From assembly GCF_958450345.1 (NCBI RefSeq), contig NC_088780.1, forward strand, positions 168,188,726 to 168,252,725: a stretch of 64,000 nt of DNA, read 5' to 3'. Below are positions 1 to 11,243 of this stretch, in pieces. Within the stretch, counting starts at the first letter, position 1, and every line of letters starts with the position of its first letter. Source of the DNA: Calliphora vicina (taxonomy: Eukaryota; Arthropoda; Insecta; Diptera; Calliphoridae). The position numbers were made by a program, and so were the translations under genes. The notes below the pieces were generated by a model. That model made no database searches. It was given only the letters and a program-made list of their open reading frames with translations, and had not been told where the DNA came from.

Positions 1-245
1 CCTTTGTGGTCCAAGTTAAGAAAAACTATATAGTCTATTATTGTTTCCAAGTAAAGGAATATCTATGTTCCAAATTTCAATCAAATCGGTGTAGCCGATT
101 ACTCTTGATTGTTTAAGAACTAAAGGTATCAATTTCACCGGTTTTCCCCCTTTAAATATCTTTCTGGTCCAAGTATGTTCAAAATTTCAATGAAATCGGT
201 TCAGCCGTATAGGCGTGATGCTCAAACAAACCAACAAACAAATAA
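1..245. repeat. Dispersed repeat with CAAACAAAC-type tail
   Basis: Two related segments (about 60-110 and 178-215) carry the phrase AATTTCAATNAAATCGGT followed by CAGCCG. The block ends in a CAAACAAAC-like tail at about 222-256. Such 'AAATCGGTNCAGCCG' blocks with simple-repeat tails are typical 3' ends of insect non-LTR or SINE-like repeats. The class is inferred and the left edge is outside the window. Confidence 0.45.
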
Positions 246-280
246 ACCAACAAACTTACAAAGACATATTTATATGGATA

Positions 281-365
281 CATCTAACTGCCATAATTCA
301 CCACATTAAATGTTAAGGATGTTTGATATAAAACCATTTTAATATCGGAAAAAGATCTTTTTGTT
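281..365 (+). repeat. Dispersed repeat, copy 1 (also at 62003-62090)
   Basis: About 85 bases here, from the CATCTAA motif through a TTAAATGTTAAGGATGTTTG core to GGAAAAAGA, recur almost unchanged and in the same orientation at 62003-62090. A second shared block (about 1250-1290, inverted at about 61866-61900) suggests both ends of the window hold copies of one larger, unclassified repeat. Confidence 0.7.
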
Positions 366-446
366 AAAAAATGAAGAAAAAAGTACGTTTTGTTAAAAAC
401 AAAACTAAAAAGTATGTTTTTTATGCGCTTTTGTAACGAAATATTA

Positions 447-890
447 GTAGTGTTCGCGTACTTGATAATTTGAAATAATTTGTACTGGAAGTTACTGGAT
501 TCTGTTCGTTTACTTTTAAAAACTTGTAACGAGAGAGCAAGAGAGTGTTAAAAGTGGCAGTTCGTTGATAGAGAACATGATATTTTTTACTGGACATTTT
601 TTCTCCAGTAAAAAATATCAAGATAAAAATATGTTTAAAACATATGGTTGCAAATGTAAACAAAACTAAAATGTTGAAAATTAATACAATTTACAAGTTT
701 TGTAAAGAAAAGAAGTAAAATAATACAAAACAAACGTTTTAAATTGATTTATAATAAAATACAACTAATTTTTACAAATTGTTGTTCGCGTACTTTTTTT
801 TAGTTATTTTTCAGATTGAGAGTAATTTATTTTTACTCTCTAAAATAAAGTTACTGGATATTTTTTACTGGAAAGTACACGAACACGCCT
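447..890. mobile_element. MITE-like element with GTGTTCGYGTAC ends
   Basis: The left end reads AGTGTTCGCGTACTT and the right end is its imperfect inverse (AAAGTACACGAACACG). An internal copy of the terminal motif lies at about 783-796. A perfect 17-bp stem (578-594 with 604-620) with a 9-base loop sits inside. I found no clean target duplication and no coding capacity, so the superfamily is unknown. Confidence 0.5.
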
Positions 891-1023
891 ATTTTAAATT
901 AATGTTTTTAATCCTGATCTAATATATAAACAAATTACACATTGAAATTAAAAATTTTGTTTTGTTTTATACTAGTCTTGTACGTTTTGTTAAGCACAAA
1001 TTATTTCGGAACCCATTTGCTTA

Positions 1024-1163
1024 GACCGGGTAACTTATCAAAATTCTAAACATAGTTAAAGCTTAATCAATGTTTAAATAAATTTTTTCCATACAAAAAA
1101 TATATTTAAACATTGTTTAATTAAGCCTTAACTATGTATAAAATATTGATAAGTTACCCGGTC
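1024..1163. mobile_element. Foldback MITE, PIF/Harbinger-like
   Basis: The whole 140-bp element is an imperfect inverted repeat starting GACCGGGTAACTTATCA and ending with its inverse. TTA is present on both sides (1021-1023 and 1164-1166), matching the TWA target duplication of PIF/Harbinger elements. It could instead be a Tc1-type MITE if only TA is counted. Confidence 0.6.
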
Positions 1164-1505
1164 TTAGTAAAAAAATTAAAAAAATTTTGCTGACTTAATT
1201 GTTTCTAGAAGATTTCTACCAAAAATACCAAAGAAACAATTTTTGAAAAGATGCGAAAAAGTACCTTTTGTTCTGCGCCTCCTCATATATACCCACAGAT
1301 TATAACAGATATTTCGGAAATTTATCAGATTTGTTATATTACTAACTCTTTGAAAATTATTTTGTTCTTCTATTATTAAAATATTTTTTTCAACATTTTA
1401 TTTTTTGTTCAATATTTTGACCAAAAAGTCTAACAAAATGTGCAACCTCTGAACGTTATCCGAATAATTTGGCGAAGAATAAATATATCTCAGTAACAGT
1501 ATATA

Positions 1506-3080
1506 CAGTGTAAGACAAAAATGTGTAAATGATGGTCATATATTTACACTTTGTGACACCATTTTTAAAGTGCAATGTTTATAAAGAAACGTTTTGTGTT
1601 TTTTTAAACAATATTTATTAAGGATATTTTAACTAAATAAATAAAATATTTCCTTAATTATACTCCAGTAATCTAAAAAAAATAACTGCAACCCATTTAC
1701 ACACTTTTGGCGCAGATTACTAAAGTAACTTTTTTAGTACTTCGAATAACCTGCTTTCGCGTCAATGGCAGCCTGAATTCTGGAGGGCATACTCTCCACC
1801 AGTTTGCGACACTCTTCTTGCATTATAGATCCCTAGATATCATGGGAGCGCTCCTAGAGCTGAGTTGTGTTTCTAAATGCATTTTGATAATTATAAACGC
1901 GACGTTTTAGAATTCGCACCAAATTCTCAATCGGATTTAAATTCTGAGATTGTGGGAGTCAATCTAGCAATGTAATTTTGGCGGTTTTTAAAAAATTAAG
2001 CGTCTTTTTAGACTTATGTTTGTTGTCGTTATCTTGTCGTTATCTTGTATATCCACGCCAATCATTCAGACTATCCACATCTGTTGTCTTGATAATGTCT
2101 ATATACATTTCTGCATTCATATTACTACCAATTTTATGGAGTTTTCCTACACCTTTCGCAGAAAAACAACCACAAAATGGCAATATTCCACCACCATATT
2201 TCATAGTCGTCATAAAATCACGGTCTTTTAATGGCGCATTTCGTTTTTGGTAGTCATATTTTGGTCCATCAGTTCTAAAATGGTTAATTTTCGATTCATC
2301 TGTACAGATAACTTTTTCCCAATCATCAAAGGTCCATTTCTTAAAAAAATTTACAAATGTTAGTCGAAGAGACTTGTGTCTTTCAGTTAAACGAGGTTTT
2401 TTAACAATCTTTATTGCATAAAAACCACATCTTTTGATTTCTCTAAGAGATGCACGTTTTGAAATCTTAATTTGGTAGCATGAAGATAGTTTTGGTTGTA
2501 CCTCACGGGGACTATTTTCTTCTCCTGATGCAACTAGACGTTATACAGTGAGACCATCTTTTAACAATAGAATTGAATTCCGTCCACAAATTGGTGCTGG
2601 AAAAGCCAAACCACATATATTCGCTATGTTCTCAACAGATTAAAAGAAATATTGAATTTGGTGGATATTTTTCGATGGGAGATACCATTTTTCAGCTGCT
2701 CGGTAACAGAATTTGCAACTTCGGTGATAATCTTCTTCATATTCAATATTCCTTAAAGAATTGTAAATTGTTAACTAGTAATATGTTTTAACTAACTGTC
2801 ATTAATGAAATTGATTAAAATTGTTATTTTTCTAAATAATAATAACAAGTTTATTTAACTTTAAAGAAAATGCGACAAAATTGTGTAATTCAGTTTTTAA
2901 CTTTTTGATATCCTGGTATTTAAATGCCATTACTTGAAATTAATTTTTTTGTATTGCTATACTTCACTAATCATGATCTTCATATTGTGTAAAAAATATT
3001 GTCAGATTGGTAAATGTTGAGCATAAAAATTCAAATTATAGATATTTCCAAATTTATTTACACATTTGTGTCTCGTACTG
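1506..3080 (-). mobile_element. Full-length Tc1-like transposon, inactive
   Basis: The element is 1,575 bp, the usual Tc1 size. Its ends are CAGTGTAAGACAAAAATGTG and, inverted on the right, CAGTACGAGACACAAATGTG, each flanked by TA (1504-1505 and 3081-3082). It carries the dead transposase at 1734-2740 on the minus strand. Ends and target site are still readable, but the two ends now differ at several positions, so it is not young. Confidence 0.88.
1734..2740 (-). pseudogene. Tc1-family transposase pseudogene (DD34E type)
   Basis: Read on the minus strand, this encodes a helix-turn-helix N-terminus (starting MKKIITEVAN), then the first catalytic Asp in VICTDESKIN, the GGGILPFCGCFSAKGVG strand region, the second Asp in QDNDNKHKSK and the Glu in NLNPIENL. 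The frame ends after a lysine-rich tail at about 1736. Stops interrupt it, for example after SFNLLRT near the N-terminus and just before QDN, and there are frame changes. It is about 336 codons long, normal for Tc1. It lies inside the element bounded by matching TIRs. Confidence 0.88.
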
Positions 3081-3082
3081 TA

Positions 3083-4768
3083 TTTGTATAATTTTTTACT
3101 AAGGGCTTATCATCACTTTTTAAAATTTAATAATAAAATGAAAAGTGTGGTTCCGAATAAGATTTTTTAATATCCATTAAAAACTTAATTTTGAATTTTT
3201 TGGTTGCTACGTCCTTTTGCATTTTAGGTGACGTAATATACTTTTTGTTTTTCAACAAAATTTTTCATGAAATATTAAAATTTTTACTATACAATTTATT
3301 ATTATTTTTTTTTCCGTTAAAAAAAGTAAAATTTTATAACTTGTGAATTAAAATTGTTCTCAATTGAATTCAAATAAGTTTGGCTATAGAACAAACAAAT
3401 CATTGTATATTCTTGTATTTAATTACAAGTTGGCCTACTCATTAATATTTTACTTTCCACTGTTTTCAATTATCAAAAAATTTATATCGAGTGCTTCCAA
3501 AAGAAATTTTATTAAAATCAATATTTTGCCACTATCGAACAAATTTAAAAAGTACTACTTTTTACAACCATGTTTTAAAACCAGTTGTCGTAAAATCAAA
3601 TGTCAAATCGTAGACTTTTAAGAGAATTTACATTGTTTACAAAAAATAAACAAACGTCACTAGTTATAAATGAGCAAAATAACAAATTGCAAAGATAAAA
3701 CAAGTAATATAAACAAAGCAAATCAGAAATAAATGCGCAAGCATGGCAGTAGTTATAAAAAAATAAATAATAAAACGCTATAAACAAATAAAAATCTATA
3801 AAATCAGAGAAATCGCTTTCAAAAACAACGATAAGTTTTGTCTTGTATGAAAAAAGGTATGGAATTTGTGTGAAATAAACCAAATAAGAGAGTAGAAATA
3901 AAACGGTTAATATTACAAGTCAAAGAGAGTACAGTGGAAAAATGTTTACAGTGATTTTGTTCGCATAATTATGTTATCAGAAAATATAACAAATTCAATA
4001 CCTGTTTATGTGCGTATTTATGAATCACAAAACAAATAAAACTAAAAAATTATACAAACAAGTAGAAAACTAAAAGGCCGACTAAAAACAACATGTAGTT
4101 TATTGTCAAGGTTGTGATGAAATTAGAAATTTCCGCAATGTACATTTGTTCTTGTTTCTTTGCGGCTTTTCTGTTTTAATTTTTTTTGTAAACAATCCCA
4201 TTTTGTTCTCTTTTAAATTTTGTTGTTCTCTTGTCTCGTGACAACAACAGATTGTTTTCAGTGATCAGCTGTTTCATGTCAGTTTGTTTGCTGGAATTTA
4301 TTCACTGCGATCAGTTTCTCTTTGGTTGAGTTGTTTTTGTTTTCTTGCGTTTCGTGGGAGCAGCATTGGGGCATTCTAATTTTAGTGAAATTGTGACGTA
4401 GACACAGCAAAATGTAAAATTTTTAATTTGTATTTGCTGTCGATTTTGTTGTTATGCCTGTTAGATAGTGAGAATTTAATTAAATGTATTCCACTGTACT
4501 GAGTGCGATGAGAGCTTCTATAGAAACACATTCAGTACGATACTCTTCGTCCATCGTGACAGTCTTATTTTTGGCTTGCGCAAATATAACATACGTGCCT
4601 TCGTTTTGGTATTTTTCTGTTTTTCTTTTGGATTTCATTCATCATATCGGGTAGTGGGGAGGGTAAGTGGTAACTGAACATATGACTTAATGTGACTGGG
4701 GGCTACAACAACGATGAATTTGTATATTTAACTTAACCATACATTCAAGTTCGCTGGTGTAGTAGTCG
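3083..4768. other. Gene upstream region without recognised features
   Basis: This is AT-rich DNA between the Tc1 element and the carrier leader. I see no repeat structure or convincing reading frame. From about 4080 to 4760 base composition is less extreme and includes TCAGT and CAGCTG motifs, so it may hold regulatory sequence, but nothing specific can be named. Confidence 0.4.
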
Positions 4769-5031
4769 TCAGTCAGTGCCTTTTATATTTTGCCAATCGA
4801 TTTGTTGCAAAATTTTGTTAATTTTACAATTTGTTTACATTTGCCTGTTTATTTGTTATTGTAGTGATTGTAACAAGCAGCAGTGAAAATATTTCTTACC
4901 GCTAACAAACAACGACAATAATAAAACAACTGCAGCAGACTGAATATTGAGGAAATAAAGTGAAAATATAACGAACGAAAGAAATAAATATTACAGCACA
5001 TTACAAGAGGAATTAACAACGAGGCGCCAAT
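4769..5031 (+). promoter_or_regulatory. Putative initiator and 5' leader of the carrier gene
   Basis: Two overlapping TCAGT initiator-type motifs lie at 4769-4777, the usual arthropod start context. From there to the start codon there are about 260 bases with no ATG at all, which is unusual for such AT-rich DNA and fits a 5' UTR. No TATA box is evident about 30 bases upstream. A spliced upstream non-coding exon cannot be excluded. The start site is inferred; only the motifs and the lack of ATG are seen. Confidence 0.45.
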
Positions 5032-5979
5032 ATGTCTAATCAACAACAGCAACAACAAACTAAAAAGAACATTCCAAATGGTTTGAAATTCGTGTTTGGC
5101 GGTGGTGCCGGCATGGGTGCTACCATGATTGTGCAACCATTTGATTTGATCAAGACACGTATGCAAATTTCTGGAGCTGGCAGTGGAAAGAAAGAATTCC
5201 GTAATTCATTCCATTGTATACAGACAGTAGTGAGCAAAGAAGGTCCACTAGGTCTTTACCAAGGTATTGGTGCTGCTCTGTTACGTCAGGCCACCTATAC
5301 AACAGGTCGTCTGGGTATGTACTCTTATCTCAATGATACCTACAGAGCTCACTTTAACAAAGATCCTAATGTGTCGGCCAGTATGTTAATGGGTGTGATT
5401 GCCGGAGCATGTGGTGCCTTCATTGGTACTCCCGCCGAAATAGCTCTTGTCCGTATGGCTTCCGATGGTCGTCTTCCTTTGGCCGAAAGACGTAACTACA
5501 AGAATGTCTTTAATGCTTTGACCCGTATTACCACTGAAGAAGGTTTGGCCACTTTATGGCGTGGCAGTTTGCCCACCGTGGGTCGTGCTATGGTTGTCAA
5601 CATGACACAGCTTGCCTCGTACTCACAATTCAAGACTTACTTCCGTACCGGTCCTCTGCAAATGGAGGAAGGTATCAAATTGCATTTCTGCGCCAGTATG
5701 TTGTCCGGTTTGTTGACAACTATTACCTCTATGCCTCTGGACATTGCCAAGACACGTATCCAGAATCAAAAATATGTCGACGGCAAACCAGAATACCGTG
5801 GTAGTTTCGATGTATTGGGTAGAGTAGTTCGTCAAGAGGGTATCTTTGCCCTGTGGAAGGGCTTTACTCCCTACTACTGCCGTTTGGGACCACACACAGT
5901 TTTGACATTTATTTTCTTGGAGCAATTGAACAAATCCTATCAAACTTTTGTACAGGGTAAAGAAGCCAAAGGTCTGTGA
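5032..5979 (+). CDS. SLC25A11: Mitochondrial 2-oxoglutarate/malate carrier (SLC25 family)
   Basis: The product is an inner-membrane antiporter that exchanges 2-oxoglutarate for malate, as in the malate-aspartate shuttle. The 315-residue length is typical of the family. Three homologous repeats are visible, each with a carrier signature after its odd-numbered helix: PFDLIK at residues 36-41, PAEIALVR at 134-141 and PLDIAK at 235-240. The second repeat also carries the oxoglutarate-carrier run RMASDGRLP (141-149), where Leu replaces the usual basic signature residue and Arg follows two positions later. GLYQG (74-78), TLWRG (174-178) and ALWKG motifs close each repeat. The N-terminus has a six-Gln run (4-9) and no cleavable presequence, as usual for carriers. 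The start is supported by an in-frame TAA at 5014-5016 and no nearer ATG. The frame has no intron. From memory the protein closely resembles Drosophila CG1907. The family call is very firm; orthology is inferred. Confidence 0.97.
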   Translation: MSNQQQQQQTKKNIPNGLKFVFGGGAGMGATMIVQPFDLIKTRMQISGAGSGKKEFRNSFHCIQTVVSKEGPLGLYQGIGAALLRQATYTTGRLGMYSYLNDTYRAHFNKDPNVSASMLMGVIAGACGAFIGTPAEIALVRMASDGRLPLAERRNYKNVFNALTRITTEEGLATLWRGSLPTVGRAMVVNMTQLASYSQFKTYFRTGPLQMEEGIKLHFCASMLSGLLTTITSMPLDIAKTRIQNQKYVDGKPEYRGSFDVLGRVVRQEGIFALWKGFTPYYCRLGPHTVLTFIFLEQLNKSYQTFVQGKEAKGL

Positions 5980-6093
5980 TGATAATTAAGAAATGAATCA
6001 ATCACCTCCCATTATAATGAAATACCTAACTAACCAACCAATACATACAATAATTATATATAGTCGATGTGTTAATTGTTAAAATGAAATTCC

Positions 6094-6099
6094 AATAAA
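6094..6099 (+). terminator. Poly(A) signal AATAAA, carrier gene (proximal)
   Basis: A canonical AATAAA lies 115 bases after the stop codon of the carrier gene and is followed by an A-rich stretch. It is probably the main cleavage signal. Confidence 0.65.
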
Positions 6100-6122
6100 A
6101 AAATATATTTAAAAAAGTTAAC

Positions 6123-6166
6123 TTTTGAAATCTATTGTGTTTTCTTTTGAAATCTATTGTGTTTTC
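6123..6166. repeat. Perfect 22-bp tandem duplication
   Basis: Two head-to-tail identical 22-bp units (6123-6144 and 6145-6166, starting TTTTGAAATC) lie just after the first poly(A) signal. The identity suggests a recent slippage duplication in the 3' flank. Confidence 0.85.
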
Positions 6167-6278
6167 TTTTTTGGTCTCTGTATTGATATGTGTGGTGTAT
6201 TTAATTTTGATTTTATTTGACTGTTGTATTTGTACCGAACCTACCTCTACTTGTTTGATATTGTGATATTTGCAAAGA

Positions 6279-6284
6279 AATAAA
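6279..6284 (+). terminator. Possible distal poly(A) signal AATAAA
   Basis: This second AATAAA lies 300 bases past the stop codon and would give a longer 3' UTR. AATAAA is frequent by chance in DNA this rich in A and T, so it is only a candidate. Confidence 0.3.
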
Positions 6285-6968
6285 TTGATTTAATTAACTA
6301 AAATGAACTATTTATATAAAAATAGTGTAAAATACCATTCAAATTCTTGTGTACACTGTTTGCAAAAGAAATTAAAAAATGTTTAATTCCAACTCTTAAA
6401 ATCATAAAAAAAAATTAGAGTCCACCGGTGGTTTTGTAAAACTAACAAACGATACCAACATTGTTTTTTATGAAAAAAAAATAGTTTTTATACAGTTTTA
6501 AAAATGTATTTTTCGTTTGTTACATCGATATCCCGGTAGGAACGAAGTCCATATTTTTCATTACATATTTCGGTAAAGAATTTTTCAATAATAATATTTG
6601 GAAACATTTTTTATAAATCTTGGCAAATCTATATCCGATTTTTTTTATAAAGAGCGAAGTGGAATCGAAATTAGTTGAAATCCAAAACAATAAACGTTCC
6701 AAAATGCTTAAATTTTATATAAATCCCATCGATACTCCACAAAAATGAAATATACAACAAATTATTAAAAATGATTTAAAATACCGAAAACTAAATAAAC
6801 AATAATTAATTGGATCTAATAAATTTTATTATATTTGATTATATTATATTTAATTATTGTTATACTATGTGCTAATTACATAAATAATTATTTAATAATA
6901 TATTTTATTTAACATCTCTCGCTTTGATGAAATTAACAGTTTTTAAATTAAGACTTCAAAATACATCA

Positions 6969-7591
6969 TATGGGCATTTCCACCAAAAAGTCCACTCACA
7001 CCGAAAAATTAAAAACTAATCAATTCAAATCAAATTTCGCTCCAAAATAAGTTTTATAATTCGTTATAGCACCCATATAATTCCAACTTCCGAAAATCAT
7101 TTACGAAAATAAATTATTTTTAAAAAAATGTTTTTCAGTATACCATACTTTCTTACTTGTTTTCTTTTTCTATATGAAATGGAAATTCAAGTAACGTAAC
7201 GTTATGTAACGTCACGACAGATGCTAAGGCTAACAAATAAAAATCGAGGAACGATTTTTAAATTTTATAATTTGGAAAATAAATTTATATTATTCCAAAT
7301 CCTAATATAATAGGTTTTATACAAAAGGTCTTGTCCAATTCACAGAGTCATTCAATTTTGTAATGCAAGTTCAACCGCACTTCTGTTTTTGGTAACGTCA
7401 CGCAAACGCATATTTTTGCTAATATCTTCAATTCCTTTGGGTCAATTGTTGTAATATTTTTTCTGAATAAAGTGGTACTTATTAACTTCGCAAATACAAA
7501 AAGAACTTTTTACAAATTTGACTTTTTCATTATTTTTTTTTAAGATTTTGTGGTTCAAATGTCAGGTCACGCCATAATGGAAATGCCCATA
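6969..7591. mobile_element. MITE with GGGCATTTCCA termini
   Basis: The left end reads TATGGGCATTTCCA and the right end is its inverse (TGGAAATGCCCATA). The interior repeats a GTAACGTCACG-like motif at about 7195-7225 and 7392-7402. A truncated HINE-B fragment (7028-7162) sits inside. A lone relative of the left end occurs at about 9939 (GGGCATTTCCATGG) with no partner found. No coding capacity. Confidence 0.6.
7028..7162 (-). mobile_element. Truncated HINE-B (DINE-1-like) fragment
   Basis: This keeps the terminal block of the HINE-B family: CGCTCCAAAATAAGTTTTA, a 'cccatataa...cttccgaaaatca' phrase, and the end TACTTTCTTACTTGTTTT. The microsatellite half is missing. It lies inside the GGGCATTTCCA MITE. 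Confidence 0.65.
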
Positions 7592-8063
7592 TTTACAGTA
7601 GGAGTATAACCACCATTGATAATTTCAATAACCCAAAAATATACATAAATTTTAACAGTCGAAGCTTTTTTGTAAAAACTTGCTAGATTGGCGTGTTTCA
7701 ATTGAAGTTATATCGTCAAACAGGTTTATTATCAATTTTCCATTCGGGATTTTTTGTCCCGAATTATTCGACAAAATCGAATATTTTTTTTTTTATTTAT
7801 TATTTTCAGATTTTATGCAAAATTTAGAAGCTCAGTTTAGAGTTAAAGAAAAAAAAAATGCAACGCTATGTTATGTCATCTTCAACTGTTATCATTTGTC
7901 TTTTTTAAAAATTTAACATACCCGAGGTGTCCTATTTTGGGGACCCCTGTCCAATACTTGAACTCGACAACACTTTCTCTTTGCGCATGTCAAATTTAAT
8001 TCACTGCGTTGCGTTTTATATTTAGTAATTAAAATCAACCGCCCATTTTCAGCCAAAATAAAT
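7592..8063. other. No gene; degenerate repeat-like sequence
   Basis: A phrase ACCCGAGGTG...TTTGGGG at about 7920-7945 recurs at about 62358-62382, so part of this stretch is a dispersed repeat. Nothing else is recognisable. Confidence 0.35.
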
Positions 8064-8071
8064 GTTTTAAC

Positions 8072-8977
8072 TAGAGTTTTTCACGGGAATTCCGCAAAAT
8101 TTTCAATCCCGAAATCCCGGGAAATTGTTCGAGAATTTCCGGGAATTATTTTTATTTGATGTTTTTTGAACTTGACTTTCTCTAAAAGAAGCTTAAAGCT
8201 CCAGAAGTTTCATACAATAACAAAGATTTAACCCAAATAGACCAATAACATCGAAGTTGCTGCCATGTACAAAAGTTGGGGAGAAATTAAGTTACTTGCC
8301 CATGATAAATCACGTTGGAACGTGTTTGTTGAGGCCCTATGCTCCTTATAGGAACGATGGGAACGTATATAAGTTCATTATTCAAAATTTTCCAAAAACT
8401 CGTGAATGTTCACGGCTGTCACATAATTATATTCTATCGAAAGTGGAATTATTTTAGTATTTTGCTTTTTCATAAAGACTACAACAAAAATGTTTGGAAT
8501 AAAACCACCATTTTGTCTAATATTATTGAGTTTTCTTCAAGTTTTAATTAACATCTTTACTTAATTTTTGATTTAATAAGCAAAACATTTCCAACTCAAA
8601 ATAAAAAAAAATTAAGTATTTATTTTTTTGCGAATTAACAGAATTAATTGGAATCTAATGAAGGTAGAAGAAAATCGAATGAAAATTAAAGCTCTTCAAA
8701 TGACAAATGGTGACAGGTTTGTATATAACTAAATATTATATTAAATTTGTTTATTTGTATTTTATTTATTTGTTTATTTATTTACATTTAAATTCAAAGA
8801 CATTTTTATATTTTTAACGAAGTCTACATTCTTAAAATTGAATAATTTGTTCTAAGCGGGAATTCCCGGGATCTCGGGAAATCGGCATAGATTTTGAAAT
8901 TTTCCGGGATCCCGGGAAGAATGTAGACTTCGTTAAAAATCTAAAAAATTAAAAAGTGTGGGAAAAGAAAAACTCTA
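8072..8977. mobile_element. hAT non-autonomous element (TAGAGTTTTTC ends)
   Basis: TAGAGTTTTTC on the left is matched by its exact inverse GAAAAACTCTA on the right. The 8-bp duplication GTTTTAAC (8064-8071 and 8978-8985) is perfect and fits the hAT nTnnnnAn preference. CCCGGGA-rich subterminal repeats lie at both ends. A 23-bp internal inverted repeat (about 8813-8835 and 8918-8940) sits near the right side. There is no transposase frame. Confidence 0.88.
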
Positions 8978-9032
8978 GTTTTAACTCAAAAATTGTATGT
9001 CTTGAGATACAAAAAATTAAAAATCTCAAAAA

Positions 9033-9199
9033 AAGTTTTTGATTTTGGAAAATAAAGTTTTTATTTTTTTTTCGAAAGATTGAAGAAATAGAGAGAAAAA
9101 GAACCCATTTTGAAAAAAAAAAATTCAAAAAATAGTTTTTGATTTTGAAAAAAAGTCAAACATTTTTTATTTTTTTTTTCGAAAGATTGAAAAAATAGC
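9033..9199. repeat. Degenerate ~105-bp direct repeat, T-rich
   Basis: Two copies of a unit starting GTTTTTGATTTTG and ending TTCGAAAGATTGAAGAAATAG (approximately) follow each other at 9033-9090 and 9136-9199. They are embedded in poly-T and poly-A runs. Confidence 0.6.
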
Positions 9200-11239
9200 T
9201 ATCTATAATATTCGGTACACATTTTGCTAAGAATAGGCAAGAAGGTACATGGATGAGAAAAAAATGTGTTTGTCCAAAATGTTAAATTTTTACCCCCTCT
9301 TACTCGGAGAGTTCTTGACCGATCTTGTTGAAAAATTGTGTCTACATTACTATTCAATAGGACTAACTTTGTTGCAAATTTTATACTGATCGGAAGACAT
9401 CGGTTTCAAAAGTTTGTCATATTCTGGATTATTATACATAGAATCGATATACCAATATATCTTGTGTGGTCCTCACTAGTTGGTTATTGAAAATTTATCC
9501 AAAGAAGCAGATATTATTCTTGCTCTATACGGTAAAGGTTGGACCGCTTTGATCAATAGCTTTAAAGTTATACTCCTAATGTACTACATACATTTATATT
9601 TTATGTGGATTTTGTGTTTAAAGTAAAAATATTTGTTTTAATTACAATAAATATGTAGGTTTTGCAAAATAAAGATTACAAACAAAATGTTTTTCTGGTT
9701 CGAGACAATAAGCACTTTATAATATTTCTATAAACTGCCTGTTAATTTGTAAATTAAATATTTCTTACACCATTTCCAAAATATTAAAAATTAGGGCTCT
9801 AATGCACAACAAAAAATAAAACTTTGAATAAAGTGAAACTAAATTTCATATTACAATAAAATACAAACAAATTTTTGCTGCTCATATTATTCTTCGATAT
9901 AGCGAATAGAACTCAACACAAATAAATTGTGTGCAAGGGCATTTCCATGGTCGCGAACGCGACATTCGTACGCCTTGTAGACTGTTCATTTTTAAATGTC
10001 TATTATTGGAACCCAACTTGGTCTAATGATGTTAATAAATATAAATTTCAACTTTTTGGAAAACTAAAGCAAAGGAAACAGTGTAGCTACTATAAACATG
10101 CGAAAACCTTCATTCATTGTTACTGTGTCAGTCAGTCAATTAATATTTTGTTCTAGTCGTTCGTTGCTGTTTGTTTAGTGAGTGCACTAGTTAGTGTTAA
10201 TATTTACAATAAATAATTGAACTGCTGCTCGTAGTTTGTTTTCTACTCTAGAGCTGTAGTATTTGGATTTACAGATTAAGTTGTTTTGTTTTTCTTTCAT
10301 ACATGTTGCCATTTTTATTTATTTTCCATCGTGATTATATTTCTGCTACTAGAAAAATTCTACAGTAGTTTTGTTTGTTTGTTTGTTTTTGTGCTTCATT
10401 ATTTGCACTATCAATTTTCATTTAAACGAATCTAATTTGTTGCCATTATTTTGTTCTTATTGATGATGATGATGATGATCAAAAGTTACAAGTATCCATC
10501 CACAAGTTTGTATAGGTTGGGAGACAGAAGGCAAACCAATAAGTCAGTCCAGTCAATCAGCCACTGTAATACTATATATGAACTAGCAAACAAATTTATT
10601 TCTTATTGATTTGCTAAAAGTTCATTTTCGTTTATTGGACTTTGATTGGAGTTTTATGTTGTATTTAATATATACATTATACAGACATTATAGCAAATGG
10701 TTACAATTTAAATTAAAAACAATTTACAAATAATTTCATTTCACTTTTAGTTTAATATAATCGAAAGAACAAAAAAAATCCGGTTATAAAATCAGTAATT
10801 TTAAACGCTTTAACTAATTTTACAAATAAATATGTACAGTGTACTTTCAAAAAAGTTGTTTCACTTGAATTTTGGTTTTTGAGTAATCATTGTTATAATT
10901 TTGGTAGATTTCTTATCTGTTTATATTTAATTCTTATCTTTTAAATCAAATACATTAATTAATTAAATTATTTTATTATCAAGATTAGTTTTTATATCAT
11001 TATTTATTTATATTTATATTTTTGGAAAATAGAAAAATGTGTTTGAAAATATTTTTCAAAATTTGTTATTTCTTATGACCGAACCCCATCTTGTAGTTGT
11101 ATACACCGAGTCTATAGCTTGATAAAACTGATTTTGTGAAGATAAGAACAATTGCTTACTGGTTTTCGCCAAATCCATGATTTGAACTTTGGACCTTAGT
11201 GACAACAAATTTTTACTAGATACTTATAAAAAAAGATAA
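9200..11239. other. No gene recognised
   Basis: I see no gene here. The stretch around 9280-9450 has wording like the interior of HINE elements (for example CTGATCGGAAGACATCGG) but no ends. A short GAT run lies at about 10461-10479. The rest is unremarkable AT-rich DNA. Confidence 0.35.
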
Positions 11240-11243
11240 TTGG

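Noticed and set aside
1978..2253. Plus-strand frames over the Tc1 element
   Set aside because: The coding sense is minus, where Tc1 catalytic motifs are in order.
5623..5943. 106-codon minus-strand frame inside the carrier gene
   Set aside because: Antisense shadow of a strongly conserved coding sequence.
7680..7916. 78-codon frame
   Set aside because: No family resemblance, and it lies in repeat-like AT-rich sequence.
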